From NCBI GenBank assembly GCA_030272155.1, contig CP126191.1, positions 1,262,501 to 1,326,500 of the forward strand: DNA of 64,000 nt, read 5' to 3'. Within the stretch, counting starts at the first letter, position 1, and every line of letters starts with the position of its first letter. The position numbers and the translations under genes are program-made. Under the pieces are notes generated by a model that had not been told where the DNA came from, made no database searches, and was given only the letters and a program-made list of their open reading frames with translations. The stretch comes from Tetradesmus obliquus (Eukaryota > Chlorophyta > Chlorophyceae > Sphaeropleales > Scenedesmaceae). Below, one piece after another: positions 13,004 to 24,302 of the stretch.

Positions 13004-15338
13004 TCAGGTGCGGGGTGCGCCACCAATGGTTGCCTCTGGCAGGCGCTCGATGCTGTAGCGGTGCTGCGACAGGTACATGATAGGCACTCCAGGGATCTGC
13101 GGCGGCAGCAAAGGAGATCAGACATGTGAGTAGGCCAGCGCATGCGCTGGGCAGGGCATGCAGGGAGTTTAGACATAGAATCTTCAGCATCACACAAGGC
13201 AGCTGCAGACAGATGCGCTTGATGCGTTTGTATGCAACCGCAGGCACGACGTAAGGTGCCATATGCTCAACAATTACCAACAAATGCAACAGCAACAGCA
13301 AAACACGCAAGCAGCCACACACGCCATGCAGCACCACCCAAGGCAGCAGCGAGGCGGCTCAGCGATTGTTCACCATTTGCAATCACCGTGGATGGCTCTT
13401 ACGTGATGAGCCATCCCTCTCGCAAAAAAAAGTTATAATCATTGCCGCCTCCTGCCCTTTCAAACACAAATCGCTGCTCACAAGCGTGCTGTGTATGGTG
13501 CCAAACACCGCCCAGTTCACCACACACGCCACATACATACGAGCCAATCACACACAACACCACAAACTCAGCACCGTCCGCCACTGCATGCACACCTTGC
13601 GAATGCGGCGCCTCAGGTCCTTATCACATGTGGCCACGATGTAGCACTTATGCTGCCGCACGCGCTCGCACAGGCAGTCGTCAGCGTAGGTGCCCTTGTG
13701 TGTGCAGGGGATGCGGGCAATGCGCGGATCCTGTAAGACAGCAGTAGAAGCAGCGGCAGGCGGCAGTTGTGGCAGCAGCACGTCAATAGACAGCCAGGGA
13801 TCAACACTATGGCAAAGCAGGCTGCTCTATAGACTCTGCTGTGTCCACTCTGTTCTGCAGTAGCTGCTGCTGCTGCTCACCTTGCCCACCTTGAGCACCA
13901 CGCGGTACTTCTGGCCCAGCATTACACAGTATGCAAGTACGGCCTTGTGCTGCTGCTTCCCTTGGCCACCTTGAGTGCCACGCAGAACTACAGTGTGCCA
14001 GCACGGCTGTGTGCAGTGACACTGCCTCATGCTGACCACTTTCAGTGCCACGCGGTACTTCTGGCCCACCTGCCCACCCTACAGCGTGCCAGCACGGCTG
14101 TGTGCCGCTACAGAGCCTCATGTGCTGTTACATTGCCTCGCCTTGGACCCATATGAGACTATCCTCTCTCATTGCCTCACCTTGGCCACCTTCAGCGCCA
14201 CACGGTACTTCTGGCCCCCAACCCTGTTCCCCTGATGTGCGACACACAGCAACGTTTGCTCGACTTGCAATCAGAAGGTGCCTCACCTTGGCCACCTTGA
14301 GCGCCACGCGGTACTTCTGGCCCAGCTGCCTCTTACAACGTGCAACCGCACACCAAGCTACCACAGTCGTGTGCTGCTGCTCAACCTTTTGTGCGCTCAC
14401 CTTGGCCACTTTCAGCGCCACGCGGTACTTCTGGCCCAGCTTCTCCAGCTCAGCCATGACGCAGTCGGTGATGCAGGGCGTGCACTCCGCGTACAGGCAG
14501 TCCATCATGCCCTTCACCAGGTCGATCTGCGGCGACACAGAGCAGCAGCACATAACAGACTGAATGGCCTGAAAGACAGGTGCAAGGCAGTCCATCATGC
14601 CCTTCACCAGGTCGATCTGCGGCGACACAGAACAGCAGAACATGTTCAGCAACTTGGTCGGCAGCAGCAGAAACAAAAGGCGCAACATGCTCCAGACGCG
14701 ATGCGTAGTTGAAAGCACTAACGGCAGACGGCTGATTGGGGTGCGCATGGGGGCCGGGCGGCAGCCGGTAGCCCTCAAGATCAGCCTTGCATGGGACCGC
14801 ATGCTCCTGCAACTGCCAAGCACTGTGCCGAGAGTGCAACTGCTGCGAATGCTAAGAATGCTGGCCCGCCCACCTTGTTTTTGATGGAGAAGTTGATGAA
14901 GTTGGTGTCCACCAGCACCTGGTAGGGCGGGCCCAGCTGCGTGTTGTACTTGAAGAACATCGCAGACGACACCTTCTGACTGCAGGCAAGCCATGATGGC
15001 CGCAGCAGTGCGGGCAGACATAAAGGGTGTCAGATGGTGATGTTTCAGTGTAGGGCATGTTGATGGCATCGTAGAGATGCTGCTGCTGCATGGCAGCTGT
15101 TTCAGCAAAGACAATGGCATCACAGCAGCAGCAGCTGTACTCACATGTGGCGCACTTCATCCTTCTTCTGCTGCTGCTTCTGTTTTGGCCCCCTGCAGCA
15201 GCGACATCGATGTAAGTTAGAGCGCAAAGATGGCGTGAGGATCTACTGCAGGCCCTGCTGCAGCACTTACTCGATGTCCTTGGGGCTCAGCAGTCTCTTC
15301 ACTTCAGCGAACTTTCGCGTCTTCTTAGCTTTGCCCAT
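13004..15338 (-). CDS. FCF1: FCF1/UTP24 PIN-domain endonuclease for 18S rRNA maturation
   Basis: Six exons on the minus strand: 15338-15271, 15192-15145, 14979-14874, 14526-14401, 13730-13596 and 13096-13004, all in phase, giving 191 residues, close to the ~198 of human FCF1. The match is nearly full length: [17 protein letters not shown] at the start, then [67 protein letters not shown] and [21 protein letters not shown]-domain acidic residues are visible at D63, D95/E100, D133-D134 and D152/D154. In known systems the protein is a nucleolar SSU-processome nuclease cleaving pre-rRNA at sites A1/A2. The intron after exon 4 holds five decaying copies of the end of exon 4, and the intron before it holds one copy of its start. 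It is divergent from MRD1. Confidence 0.95.
13881..14440 (-). repeat. Tandem array of FCF1 exon 4 3' junction
   Basis: The end of exon 4 (14401-14440, coding [12 protein letters not shown], followed by GTGAG) recurs at 14287-14325, 14181-14216, about 14027-14069, about 13961-13990 and 13881-13919. Intron sequence between copies is also shared, so whole junction units were duplicated. Copy 14287-14325 is flanked by GCAG and GTGAGG and is 39 nt, in frame. The copy at 13961 has lost part of the motif. Confidence 0.92.
14496..14640 (-). repeat. Near-identical duplication of FCF1 exon 4 acceptor junction
   Basis: 14496-14550 (acceptor plus first 31 nt of exon 4) is repeated at 14586-14640 with about one mismatch, a shift of 90 bp. 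This looks like the youngest junction duplication in the window. Confidence 0.93.
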
Positions 15339-15863
15339 GGCAGCACTACCAGCTCCGAAGGCCCAAAAATGTGATGAATGAGCTCCAACGAGGTGATGGT
15401 GACTACAACGAGTGCAGGCACGCAGCAGCAGCTACAGTGGGCGGGCAACGAGTGAACGGCCAACAGTTGCGACAATACAGCGCGGTCGGGAGGTGCGGGC
15501 TTATATGAAAGCGTGCTCGGCACCGAGACCGTGCGTAAAGAGCGCAGGAGTTGAGATATAAGTAGCAGCGCAGCCTTGTGACAGTCATTGACAGTTACAG
15601 GCGGGCGCAGGAAGCCCCAGTGTTTATCAGACTCGTAAACAGGTTATTAACGGTTGTCTGCGAGTATTGGTGTAAGTGCATGTCTGAGGTGCTTGCAAGG
15701 TTGTGCCAAATTAACTTCGAGCGTAGCAAGCGAGCAGTATCCGGTTCAAACATCCATATTATATCGTTGTCTTTCTACAACTACAACATTTCGTGCCTTA
15801 TTGCACGCCAGCAGCCCAGTCACCTACATACAGTAGCCTGCTGCTGCCAGCAGCACTGCAGCC
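15339..15863. promoter_or_regulatory. Shared divergent promoter FCF1-MRD1
   Basis: 525 bp between two divergent start codons. A TATA-like element for FCF1 (CATATAAG on the minus strand) lies at about 15500-15509, and an AT-rich ttatatcg near 15760 could serve MRD1. Both genes act in 18S rRNA processing, so co-regulation is a reasonable inference. Confidence 0.6.
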
Positions 15864-16268
15864 ATGCAGCAACAGCAGCCAGGCCCGGGACATGATAGCC
15901 AGCAAGGGGAGGCCACATCTCGGCTGTGCGTGAAGAACATTCCCAAGCATCTTAACGAGCAGCGCTTGAAGGAGCACTTCTCGGCAAAGGGCCAAGTCAC
16001 AGATGTGAAGATCCTTAAGACGAGGTGAGCCAGGTGGCATGCACTTTGGCATGACGGTTGCAGGAACCTGTGTGCATGGCATGACTTACAATAACTGCTT
16101 TATGCATAGCTTTTGACAAAGCAGCAGCTGTGCAGCACACCCTTGCAGCCGCAGTGCCCGCCAATGAACTCAGCTGCATCAGCCAGCAAGGCCCTGGCTG
16201 GCAGCCCTGCCAGCTGCTGCCTGTTCATAAACATGCCCTGCGTCATGGTGCTTGGTGCACAGTAACAA

Positions 16269-16303
<35 letters not shown>

Positions 16304-18300
16304 AGGGATGGTCACTCGCGGCAGATGGCGTTTATCGGCTACCGCTCTGTCGAGGACTCTACAGCTGCCATGAAGTACTTTCAGAACACATACATAGACA
16401 CCAGCAGGCTTAGCATAGAGGTGAGAGGCGTTGCCACCCTGTTTCTATATCATAAGATGTTTCAGCAGCAGCAGCAGCAGCAGCACCTGGGTTTGCTTGC
16501 TTATGTCAATGGTGGTTGCCTCATCTTTCTGACCATAATGATTAGTCACACCCTGTATGCGCCCCTTGGGCTCTGGTTACAGCAAGTGCTTGTGTCGTTT
16601 GAGCTCCGCTGATCAATTTGCATGTTCATCGCCACCGTGCTGCGCAGTACGCGCGCCGCTACAGGGCGCCAGCAACAGCAGCAGCAGACGCCTCCGCAGC
16701 AGCCGCTGCAGCAGCAGCCGACAAGCAGCACCGCCCCTGGAGCAAGTACTCTGAAGGCAGCAGCAAGCACCAGCAGCTGCTGGCTAAGCAAGCCGCCGCC
16801 GCTGCAGCAGCAGCAGCTGCGGCTGCGGCAGGCAACGACCCTAAGGCAGCAGCAAAGGCAGCGCGTGCCGCTGAAAAGGCAGCGAAAGCAGCAAAGGCGG
16901 CCTCAAAAGCAGCAGCAAAGGGCAAGCTAGGGGAGGCTGAGCAGGCTGACCCAAAGCTTGCTGAGTTTTTGCAATTGATGCAGCCGCGCAGCAAGGCGCG
17001 CATCTGGGGCAACGACGAGCTGCTGCCACAGCAGGATGCAGGCGCAGGCAGCGGCGCAGCAGCAGCAGGCGCTGCTGGCGTGGCAGGTGCGGGGAGGGGC
17101 TGCAGCTGCCGTGTGCTGCTAATGCTGTGGTTGAAAACATGTGTTCTTAACTAGCGTTGTGCAAGTGTTGTATCGGTATTGCTGCGTAGATGAGTGCTGT
17201 TTGTTTGTAGTCTGATAGAGGTAGTTGCGGCAGTGCTGGTGCAGCTGCTGATTGCTATCGCACTTGCAGCGTGCTATGCGTGAGGCAACCTAGCTTGGCT
17301 GACCATATGCAAACTCAATCTCTTGTTGGCATGCTTCTGCGTCTGCTGTGTGTGGCGCTGCTTGCAGTTGACCCTGATGACGAGGCTGATGAGCTGTATG
17401 TTGACCTGGCTGACCTCAAGCAGCAGCAGCAGCAGCAGCAAGGCAGGCACAAATCATCAGCAGGGCAGCAGCAGCAGCAGCAGCAGCAGCACACGCACAG
17501 CAGTGAAGGAGAAGACGATGACGAGGATGATGAAGGGCAAGAGGGCGAAGATGTGCTTGCTGCTAAGGATGCTGTTGTGGTTGATGAGGGGGTGTCTGAC
17601 CTGGACTATTTGAAAGCACGCATGCGCAAGAGCTTGGCTGATGAGCAGCAGCAGCAGCAAGGCAGCAGCAGCGAAGATGAGGATGAGGAGATGAGCAGCA
17701 GCAGCAGCGAAGGGGAAGACGAAGATGAAGATGCAGCAGCAGCAGCGGATGAGGATGCAGAGGTGCTGGGTTCAGAAGAGGGAGGGGAAGACGATGCAGA
17801 GGATGATGAAGCAGAGGGAGACCAGTTTGATGCAGCAGCAGCAGCAGCAGCAACAGCAGCAGAAAATGGCGGTCGTGCTGCTGCTGCTGCCGGGGGTGCT
17901 GCTGAGGCGGAGGTGTTGGAGACTGGCCGCCTGTTTGTGCGCAACCTGGCCTACTCGGCTGGCGAGGCTGAGCTGAGCCAGCTCTTTGGGGGCTTTGGTG
18001 ACCTGGAGGGAGTGCACCTGGTGCTGGACAGGTGGGTGGCGCGATATCTGTGTCGTATGGGAGGTTGAGGTTTGTAAGGGCTTAAGAAGGTAGGGTGGAG
18101 AATGTGAGCGGTTTGTGTGGTTGGTGACCTGGAGGGAGTGCACCTGCTGCTGGGTGGGGGCTGCGTCTCTATGAATCTTTGTGTTCGAGGGGTTCTTGAA
18201 CTTCCTAACCTAACTCACAGCCAAGCTGCTCTGCAGTTCTGAGGCGGGCCTCAGGTGCTGAGTAGATGAGGGAGGGGTTAACTGCACAACGATTCTGATG

Positions 18301-18331
<31 letters not shown>

Positions 18332-18771
18332 ACCTGCAGGGAGACGAAGCGCTCGCGGGGCATTGCATACATCAAGTATGTCATGCCAGAGGACGCACTG
18401 GCAGCATACAGGTGGGGCTGCTGCTGCTGCTGCTGCTGCATGTTGCGATACATAGACTCGGTTGTGCGTGCTGCTGGTGCCGTGGTGCCCATGCTATCAC
18501 CTGCATGTCTGCTGCTGGTGCCGATGCAACCACGTGCATGCATGCTGGCTGTGCTGCTGGCGGCAGTACCTTCATAGTGCATCCCTGCTGGCTCGTCAGA
18601 CATGGTTGAAGCTGAAATTGTGGCTGCTGCTGGGAGTGGTTTCTCATTATGCAAGCCCCACACGTTTGTCTACTGCCTGATGAGTCCTAAAAGGCTTAGT
18701 CGGTTGTTCATGGTCGTGTAGTAGCCCAATGCAGTCATTGCAGGTTGTAACTGTAACGTGACGGCTTGCTG

Positions 18772-18802
<31 letters not shown>

Positions 18803-21800
18803 ATTGTGCCAGGGCGCTGGACATGAGCCCCTTCCAGGGCAGGCTGCTGCACGTGCTGCCAGCCAAGCGGCAGCCAGGGGAGGACCAGCAGCAGCAGCAA
18901 CAACAGCAGCAGGAAGAAGAGGTGAGGCCGTGTGAACTGGCGGTGGGATGAAGGCAGCAGCAGCATTACCAGCAGCAGCACAGTTGCCGCAAGATGGGTT
19001 CAGCGCATATGAGCAGGGTTTCACTGACGCGCAACTGCTGACGTGGCATGCGTGTTCTGCGCCTGCAGATGCCTACATTTTGTATGCGCTACTTGACGTA
19101 TGCGTTTTGCTGTTTGGGACCCTGCTGCGCTACATTTGCTGGCCACAAACACCCGCACATTTGCTGCTGCTGCTGCTGCTGTGTTGCTTTTGTAGGGCGG
19201 CAAGCCAGGTAGCAGCAGCTTCAAGTCGCAGCGGGAAGCACAGCGCAAGGGAGATGCAGGAAACAGGTGTGCCTCCCCAGCATCTCGTGCTGCTGTTTCA
19301 CCTCTGCCTCTGTAGCTGTCGTGTTCACTTCCATGTGCACTTCCATGTGCAGCTCTGTGGAAATCACTGAAGTACGGATCTTGCAGTAACATCACTGCAA
19401 CACGCCCGTGTACAACTGCCTTGGACCGCGTTATTAATCACATCAGAAGCTGCCGAACATAACATAGGGACCCTCGCTGCCGCCAAGTTCTCACCAAAGC
19501 TTCCGCCTCCCCACTCCCCAACTCCTGTTGTGGTGGTGCCTGGCTATGTTTTGCTGTGTTGCAGGGCTGCCTGGAGCAGCCTGTTCATGCGCGCCGACAC
19601 CGTGGCAGCAGCAGTGGCAGCGCATTACGGCGTGAGCAAGGCGCAGCTGCTGGATGCAGCAGCAGCAGACCTGCCACTACGCATGGCGCTAGGGGAGGCA
19701 CAGGTATGCGGGCAAAAGCAACTACTGCTGCGGTTTTGTTGTGTGTGGTGCAAGTGTGTGTTTTCTGCTTGCACTGGCTGCCAGCTTCTGCTGACATCGT
19801 CACTGCGTGTGCCAGTTGCAGCTAGTGTTGTGGCAGGTCTGTGAGCTACGGCACTATGGTTGTATGAGACTCCATCACCGCATGCTTAGACCTCTGCTGA
19901 CCTGCCGCTACGCATGGCGCTACGGGAGGTGCAGGTGGGCGGTCCAGCTGTGGCAGCGTGTTTACTATAGTTCAATGGAGATAGAGGTTACGCCGGTATG
20001 AGTGCGCTGGCTGCCAGTACCTCTGCGTGCGCTGCAAGTCTGCTTGGGCATGTGAGCGAAGCTGATACGCTGAAGTAGCAAGACGCTGCAGTGCCGTATG
20101 CACGAATTTCTTCGTCTTTTTGACCGCTGTGCCTGCTGCTGCCCCTGACTGACCTCACCGTATCACCATCACTCAACCCTTAGGTCATCGCGCAAACTAA
20201 AGCAGCGCTGGCAGAAGGTGGCCTCAACGTCCCCGCACTCGAAGCAGCAGCAGCCGCCTCCGGCAAAGCCGCAGCCAAGGCCTCAGTCGCGCGCAGCGCC
20301 ACTACGCTGCTGGTCAAGAACTTGCCATATGCTGCTGATGAGGAGGAGCTCCGGGCGCTGTTTGCTGGGCCTGGCGGTGGCAGGGCGGTGGTGCGGCTGG
20401 TGCTGCCACCTACGCGCACGCTTGCGTTTGTGGAGTTTGGGGAGCCGCAAGACGCGAGGTGGGTGGGATTAGTGCTGCGCATGTGCTGTTTTGCTGCAGG
20501 AAGTGGTGATCAGTGCCACGCTGGCGTTTGTGGAGTTTGGGGAGCCGCGTGTAGTAGCCAATGCTTGGCTTGCGTTTGTAGAGTTTGGCGAACCTCAGGG
20601 CGCAAGGTGGGTGGGAATGGTGCTGTGCATGCCTTGCTTTGCTGCAGGAAGTAGTAGCCAATGCTGGGCTTGCGTTTTTAAGGTTTGAGGAGCCGCAGGA
20701 TGCGAGGTGGGTGGGGGTGGTGCTGCGCATGTCTTGCCTTGCTGCAGGAAGTAGTAGTCAGTGCCACGCTGGCGTTTGTGGAGTTTGGGGAGCCGCAAGA
20801 CGCGAAGTGGGTGGGAGTGGTGCTGTGCATGCCTTGCCTTGCTGCGGCTTGTAGTAGTCAGTGCCACGCTGGCGTTTGTGGAGTTTGGTGAACCTCAGGA
20901 TGCGAGGTGGGTGCAGGGGAAGACGGCACAAAATAGTGCAGAAATGCTTTGGTAGTCAATAGCAGTGCAGACATGGCTCAGCACTGCTGAGCAGTGCAGC
21001 AAGTGTTAGTAAGTGTGCTTTGGTGGCTGGTGTGGTTGTTGGCAGGCGGGATATTTTGCAGTGTTCGTTGTGCTGGTGCCAGGTTCTTCTGTCGTGTCTG
21101 AGCAGTCTGCCGGGTTTTACTGTCCACACAGTAGGTAGCCGTGTTGCCGCTGCCCCTGCTTCTGACCGTATGTTGCATTCCCCACTGAGCTTCATGCTAT
21201 ATTCACTTGCATTTCACGCCGCAGGTCTGCCTTCAAGGCCCTGGCGTACAAGAAGTACCAGCAGGTGCCGCTGTACCTGGAGTGGGCCCCCAGGGACATC
21301 TGGGACACACCAGCACCACCAGCAGCAGCAGCAGCAAGCAACGCTGCTGCCAAGCTTGCTGCTGCTGCTGCTGGGGGTAAGGACGCTGCTGCTGGTGGAT
21401 CTACAGCAAACGCTGCTGGTGGTGATGCAGACAAAGCAGCAGCAGCAGCAGCAGCAGAGGATGAGGCTGAGGAGGATGGCCAGGCTGCTGCAGCGGCCTG
21501 TATCTACGTGAAGAACCTCAACTTTGCCACGGGCGATGCTGCGCTGCGCAAGCACTTTGACAAGGCCGTGTCAGCAGCCGGCGGCAGCATACACAGCGCA
21601 AAGGTGTGTGCTCTGGAATGTGGCACATGCGTCATGTGCTGCAAGATGTGCTACATGTGTGAGAATGCTAGAGGATTGCAGCGGCGGGTTGTGTTTTGTC
21701 TGGCGTTGCTGCAGGTGGGTGGGTGTACGCTGCGCTGGAGGATGTGTCTGGGTGTGGTTTGGGCAGCGTGAGCTTTGGACTGCTGTGGTAGCCATGGTTG

Positions 21801-23379
21801 TGGCGGCAGTGGGGCTTTCTGCTTGGCAGAGCTGGCGTGCAGAGTGAGTGTGCACGTGCTTCAAGCTGCCCAGGGGCTTCCCACCTCGATCGCTGCCTGT
21901 TGTCTTGTGCGATTCAGAGCGCGCGTTGCAAGGCCCATCGGTACGCGTTTGTAGTTCTCTTCTTGGTCTCAGTTGCCTCAGAGCCGCCCGCGGGTTGTGC
22001 TGTGTATGTTCGCAGGTGGCGCGGCACAAGGGCGCTGACGGCAAGCTTTTGTGCATCATTCTTGCTTGCCACTTGCTCGTCTCGCTGCCTGTTGTTTTGC
22101 GGTGCTCGGGTGGCGCGGCGCAAGGGCCCCGACGGCAATCTGCTGCCTTAATCTGCCTCTCTCTCAGCGAATGGCCGCCGTCTGCGCTGTTATATGCACT
22201 GTTGCATTGGCAGGTGGCGCGGCGCAAGGGCCCTGACGGCAAGCTGCTGTCCATGGGCTTTGGCTTTGTGGAGACTGACAGCGAGGCGGCAGCCAAGGCG
22301 GCCATCAAGGCGCTGCAGGTAACTGGCTGCGTTTTGCATGGAGTGGTTGAGGACGCTGCTGTAATGCTTCAAGCGTCTACTTGGTTGCTGCATGCATGTG
22401 GAAGCCAGTGTGTCCCCAAACCACCGTCCATGTGCAGGGCTGCAGCTGCCTGTCATGTGCAGGGCGGACTGTTGTTGTCAGCAGGGACCCAGAACAGCTT
22501 GCGACGTTCGGTTCTGATCGTGATTCCTGCGCCTGCTGTATGTCATCTGATACAGGGCTCTATGCTGGAAAAGCACAAGTTGCAGCTGCAGCTGAGCAAG
22601 CACGGCGCGCCAGGCGCAGCAGCATCAGGCGCCGCCTCCAAGAAGGCTGCTGCAGCCAAGGCCGCTGCTGCCAAGGCTGCAGGCACAAAGCTGGTGGTGC
22701 GCAACGTGGCGTTTGAGGCGACGCGCAAGGACCTGATGGGACTGTTTGGGCCCTTTGGGCACATCAAGTCGTGCAGGTGGGGGCTGGAGGTGTGGTGAAT
22801 GTGCTGGATGCTGCTTTCTTGTGGTGCTTGCTACGCAGGTGTAGTTGCTTGCGTGTTGCAGGTGCATTTCACGCCTGGGCTGGGAGTGGCAGAGCAGCTG
22901 TTTGGGTTGGGTCTGCTAGGTGACCTGGCTGATGCACATTGTAGTGCAAGCTTTTACAGCTCCAAGGCAATCAGCGACAACGTCTTGTGCAAGCGCCAAG
23001 TGCCGTAGTATCATTCTAGGCTGTGCTTCCCTAGTTCCTGCTGCAGCTGCTGCGCTCTCTATCACAGTTAAATACGTACTGCGCTGTCATGTGCTGCTGT
23101 GTGCTGCTGCCAGGCTGCCCAAGAAGTTCGACGGCCACCACCTCGGCTTTGGCTTCCTGGAGTTCACCACAATGTTTTTTGCTGCGTTGTGTGTTTACGT
23201 TCAATTTCATGTGCTGCTGTGTGCTGCATTTAGGCTGCCCAAGAAGTTTGACGGCCACCACCGCGGCTTTGGCTTCTTGGAGTTCACCACGCAGCAGGAG
23301 GCGCGCAACGCGCTGGAGGGAGTGGGCGGGACGCACCTCTACGGGAGGCGCCTGGTGGTGGAGTATGCCCAGGTGCGGC

Positions 23380-23414
<35 letters not shown>

Positions 23415-23579
23415 ATGTTCATGTGTGCGTGCGCTTGAAACCTTGCAGGGAATGGCACGTGTGGCACGTGTGGCTTCAGATTAAGTGTGGGCCTTGCGCT
23501 GCTCTGTTCAATCATTGAATCTGTTCAATCATTGAAGTTATCATTGCATTAAAAGGGTGGGTATGTTTCCTTTTGACTC

Positions 23580-23635
<56 letters not shown>

Positions 23636-23760
23636 AGGCTGACGATGACGCTGCTGGTCTGGATGAGCTGCGGGCCAAGACAGCAGCCAAGTTTGCAGCA
23701 GGCCAGGAGGAGGTGGAGCAGGAGGCGCCAGCACCCAAGCGGCTCAAGCGCAACCTGTGA
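15864..23760 (+). CDS. MRD1: MRD1/RBM19 multi-RRM pre-rRNA processing factor
   Basis: Fourteen exons in phase: 15864-16024, 16306-16420, 16648-17086, 17368-18031, 18340-18411, 18813-18921, 19196-19266, 19565-19703, 20184-20458, 21225-21603, 22214-22318, 22556-22776, 23234-23372 and 23638-23760, giving 1003 residues. Five RRMs are visible, as in yeast Mrd1: [20 protein letters not shown] (about 20), [20 protein letters not shown] (about 425), [20 protein letters not shown] (about 629), [16 protein letters not shown] (about 770) and [20 protein letters not shown] (about 885). Between RRM1 and RRM2 lies an Ala/Gln and acidic region, including the family's DLDYLKARM element. The family binds the 35S pre-rRNA in the 90S pre-ribosome and is needed for early cleavages. 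Exon 8 ([20 protein letters not shown]) matches the conserved RBM19 linker. Three introns carry duplicated exon junctions. Confidence 0.93.
20426..20908 (+). repeat. About 100-bp tandem cassettes copied from MRD1 exon 9
   Basis: The end of exon 9 (20426-20458, coding [12 protein letters not shown]) recurs near 20526, 20571, 20671, 20771 and 20871, mostly at 100-bp spacing. Most units keep a CTGCAG acceptor, ~59 nt of exon-like sequence and a GAG|GTGGGTG donor. Read in the phase left by exon 9, every intact unit hits TAG or TGA by its third or fourth codon. Confidence 0.92.
22016..22246 (+). repeat. Tandem copies of MRD1 exon 11 acceptor junction
   Basis: The start of exon 11 (CAG then gtggcgcggcgcaagggccc, real exon at 22214) has copies beginning at 22016 and 22110. 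A weaker relic may lie around 21890-21940. Intron text (ctcgctgcctgttgt) is shared too. Confidence 0.85.
23089..23293 (+). repeat. Duplicated MRD1 exon 13 acceptor junction
   Basis: 23089-23171 and 23209-23291 are copies shifted by 120 bp, covering 25 bp of intron, the acceptor and 60 nt of exon 13 (coding [19 protein letters not shown]). The upstream copy is open but lacks the rest of the exon. Confidence 0.92.
23581..23637 (+). repeat. (CTG)n tract forming the exon 14 acceptor
   Basis: About nineteen CTG triplets end directly in CTGCAG at the MRD1 exon 14 boundary, so the triplet repeat occupies the pyrimidine-tract position. Similar tracts precede acceptors at 16305, 18339, 18812, 32961, 34282 and 40179. 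Confidence 0.9.
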
Positions 23761-24302
23761 ATGATGCCCCTACAGACAGCCGCTGCGGCTGCAGCAGCAA
23801 CAGCAGCAGCAGCAGGATGGGTGATATGTGGTCCAGTTTTCTGGTAGATGATGGGGCTGCATGCAGCAGCATGTGTCGTTTCCCTATTTTGTACATCTGC
23901 TGATGTCATTGCCGCAGTGCGAAGCAAGTGTGGGTTCAGCATCGCCGGACGTCTGACGATGGCATGCCAAGTATGACAGCACCTTGCATTTCACATTGAC
24001 TGTGCAAGAATTGTGACCCAATTGCCTTATATTAGAGTTTTGAACCTTTGGTTGAAGAGTAGGAGCGTCGGGGCACCACAGAATTCGCTGCGCGCGCTTG
24101 TCCCATCCAGTATCGCTGCTGTTTCCGCACTTCAGCTCTTCAGCATACACAATGCTTACAATATATATGTAGTATGTTTGATTAGCAGCGACAGCAACAC
24201 AGGCGCAGCTAGCGTGGCTGGAGCGGTTTCCCGTCTGCAAGTCTGGTTCCCGCGTCGGGCTCGATCCAAGCAACCACAGCTTTAGCACAAGTCATAGTTG
24301 AT
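23761..24302. other. Short intergenic region between MRD1 and glycosyltransferase
   Basis: 540 bp with MRD1 3' UTR and the glycosyltransferase promoter. An atatatatgtag AT-rich stretch near 24161 is a possible TATA element about 140 bp before the start. No gene seen. Confidence 0.5.

Noticed and set aside
12216..13337. 373-codon minus frame
   Set aside because: It overlaps the last FCF1 exon in a different frame and runs through its intron; only the FCF1 frame matches a family.
13881..14440. FCF1 copies as separate pseudogenes or a repeated protein domain
   Set aside because: Only the exon end and adjacent intron are copied, not whole exons or the gene, and they lie between two real exons.
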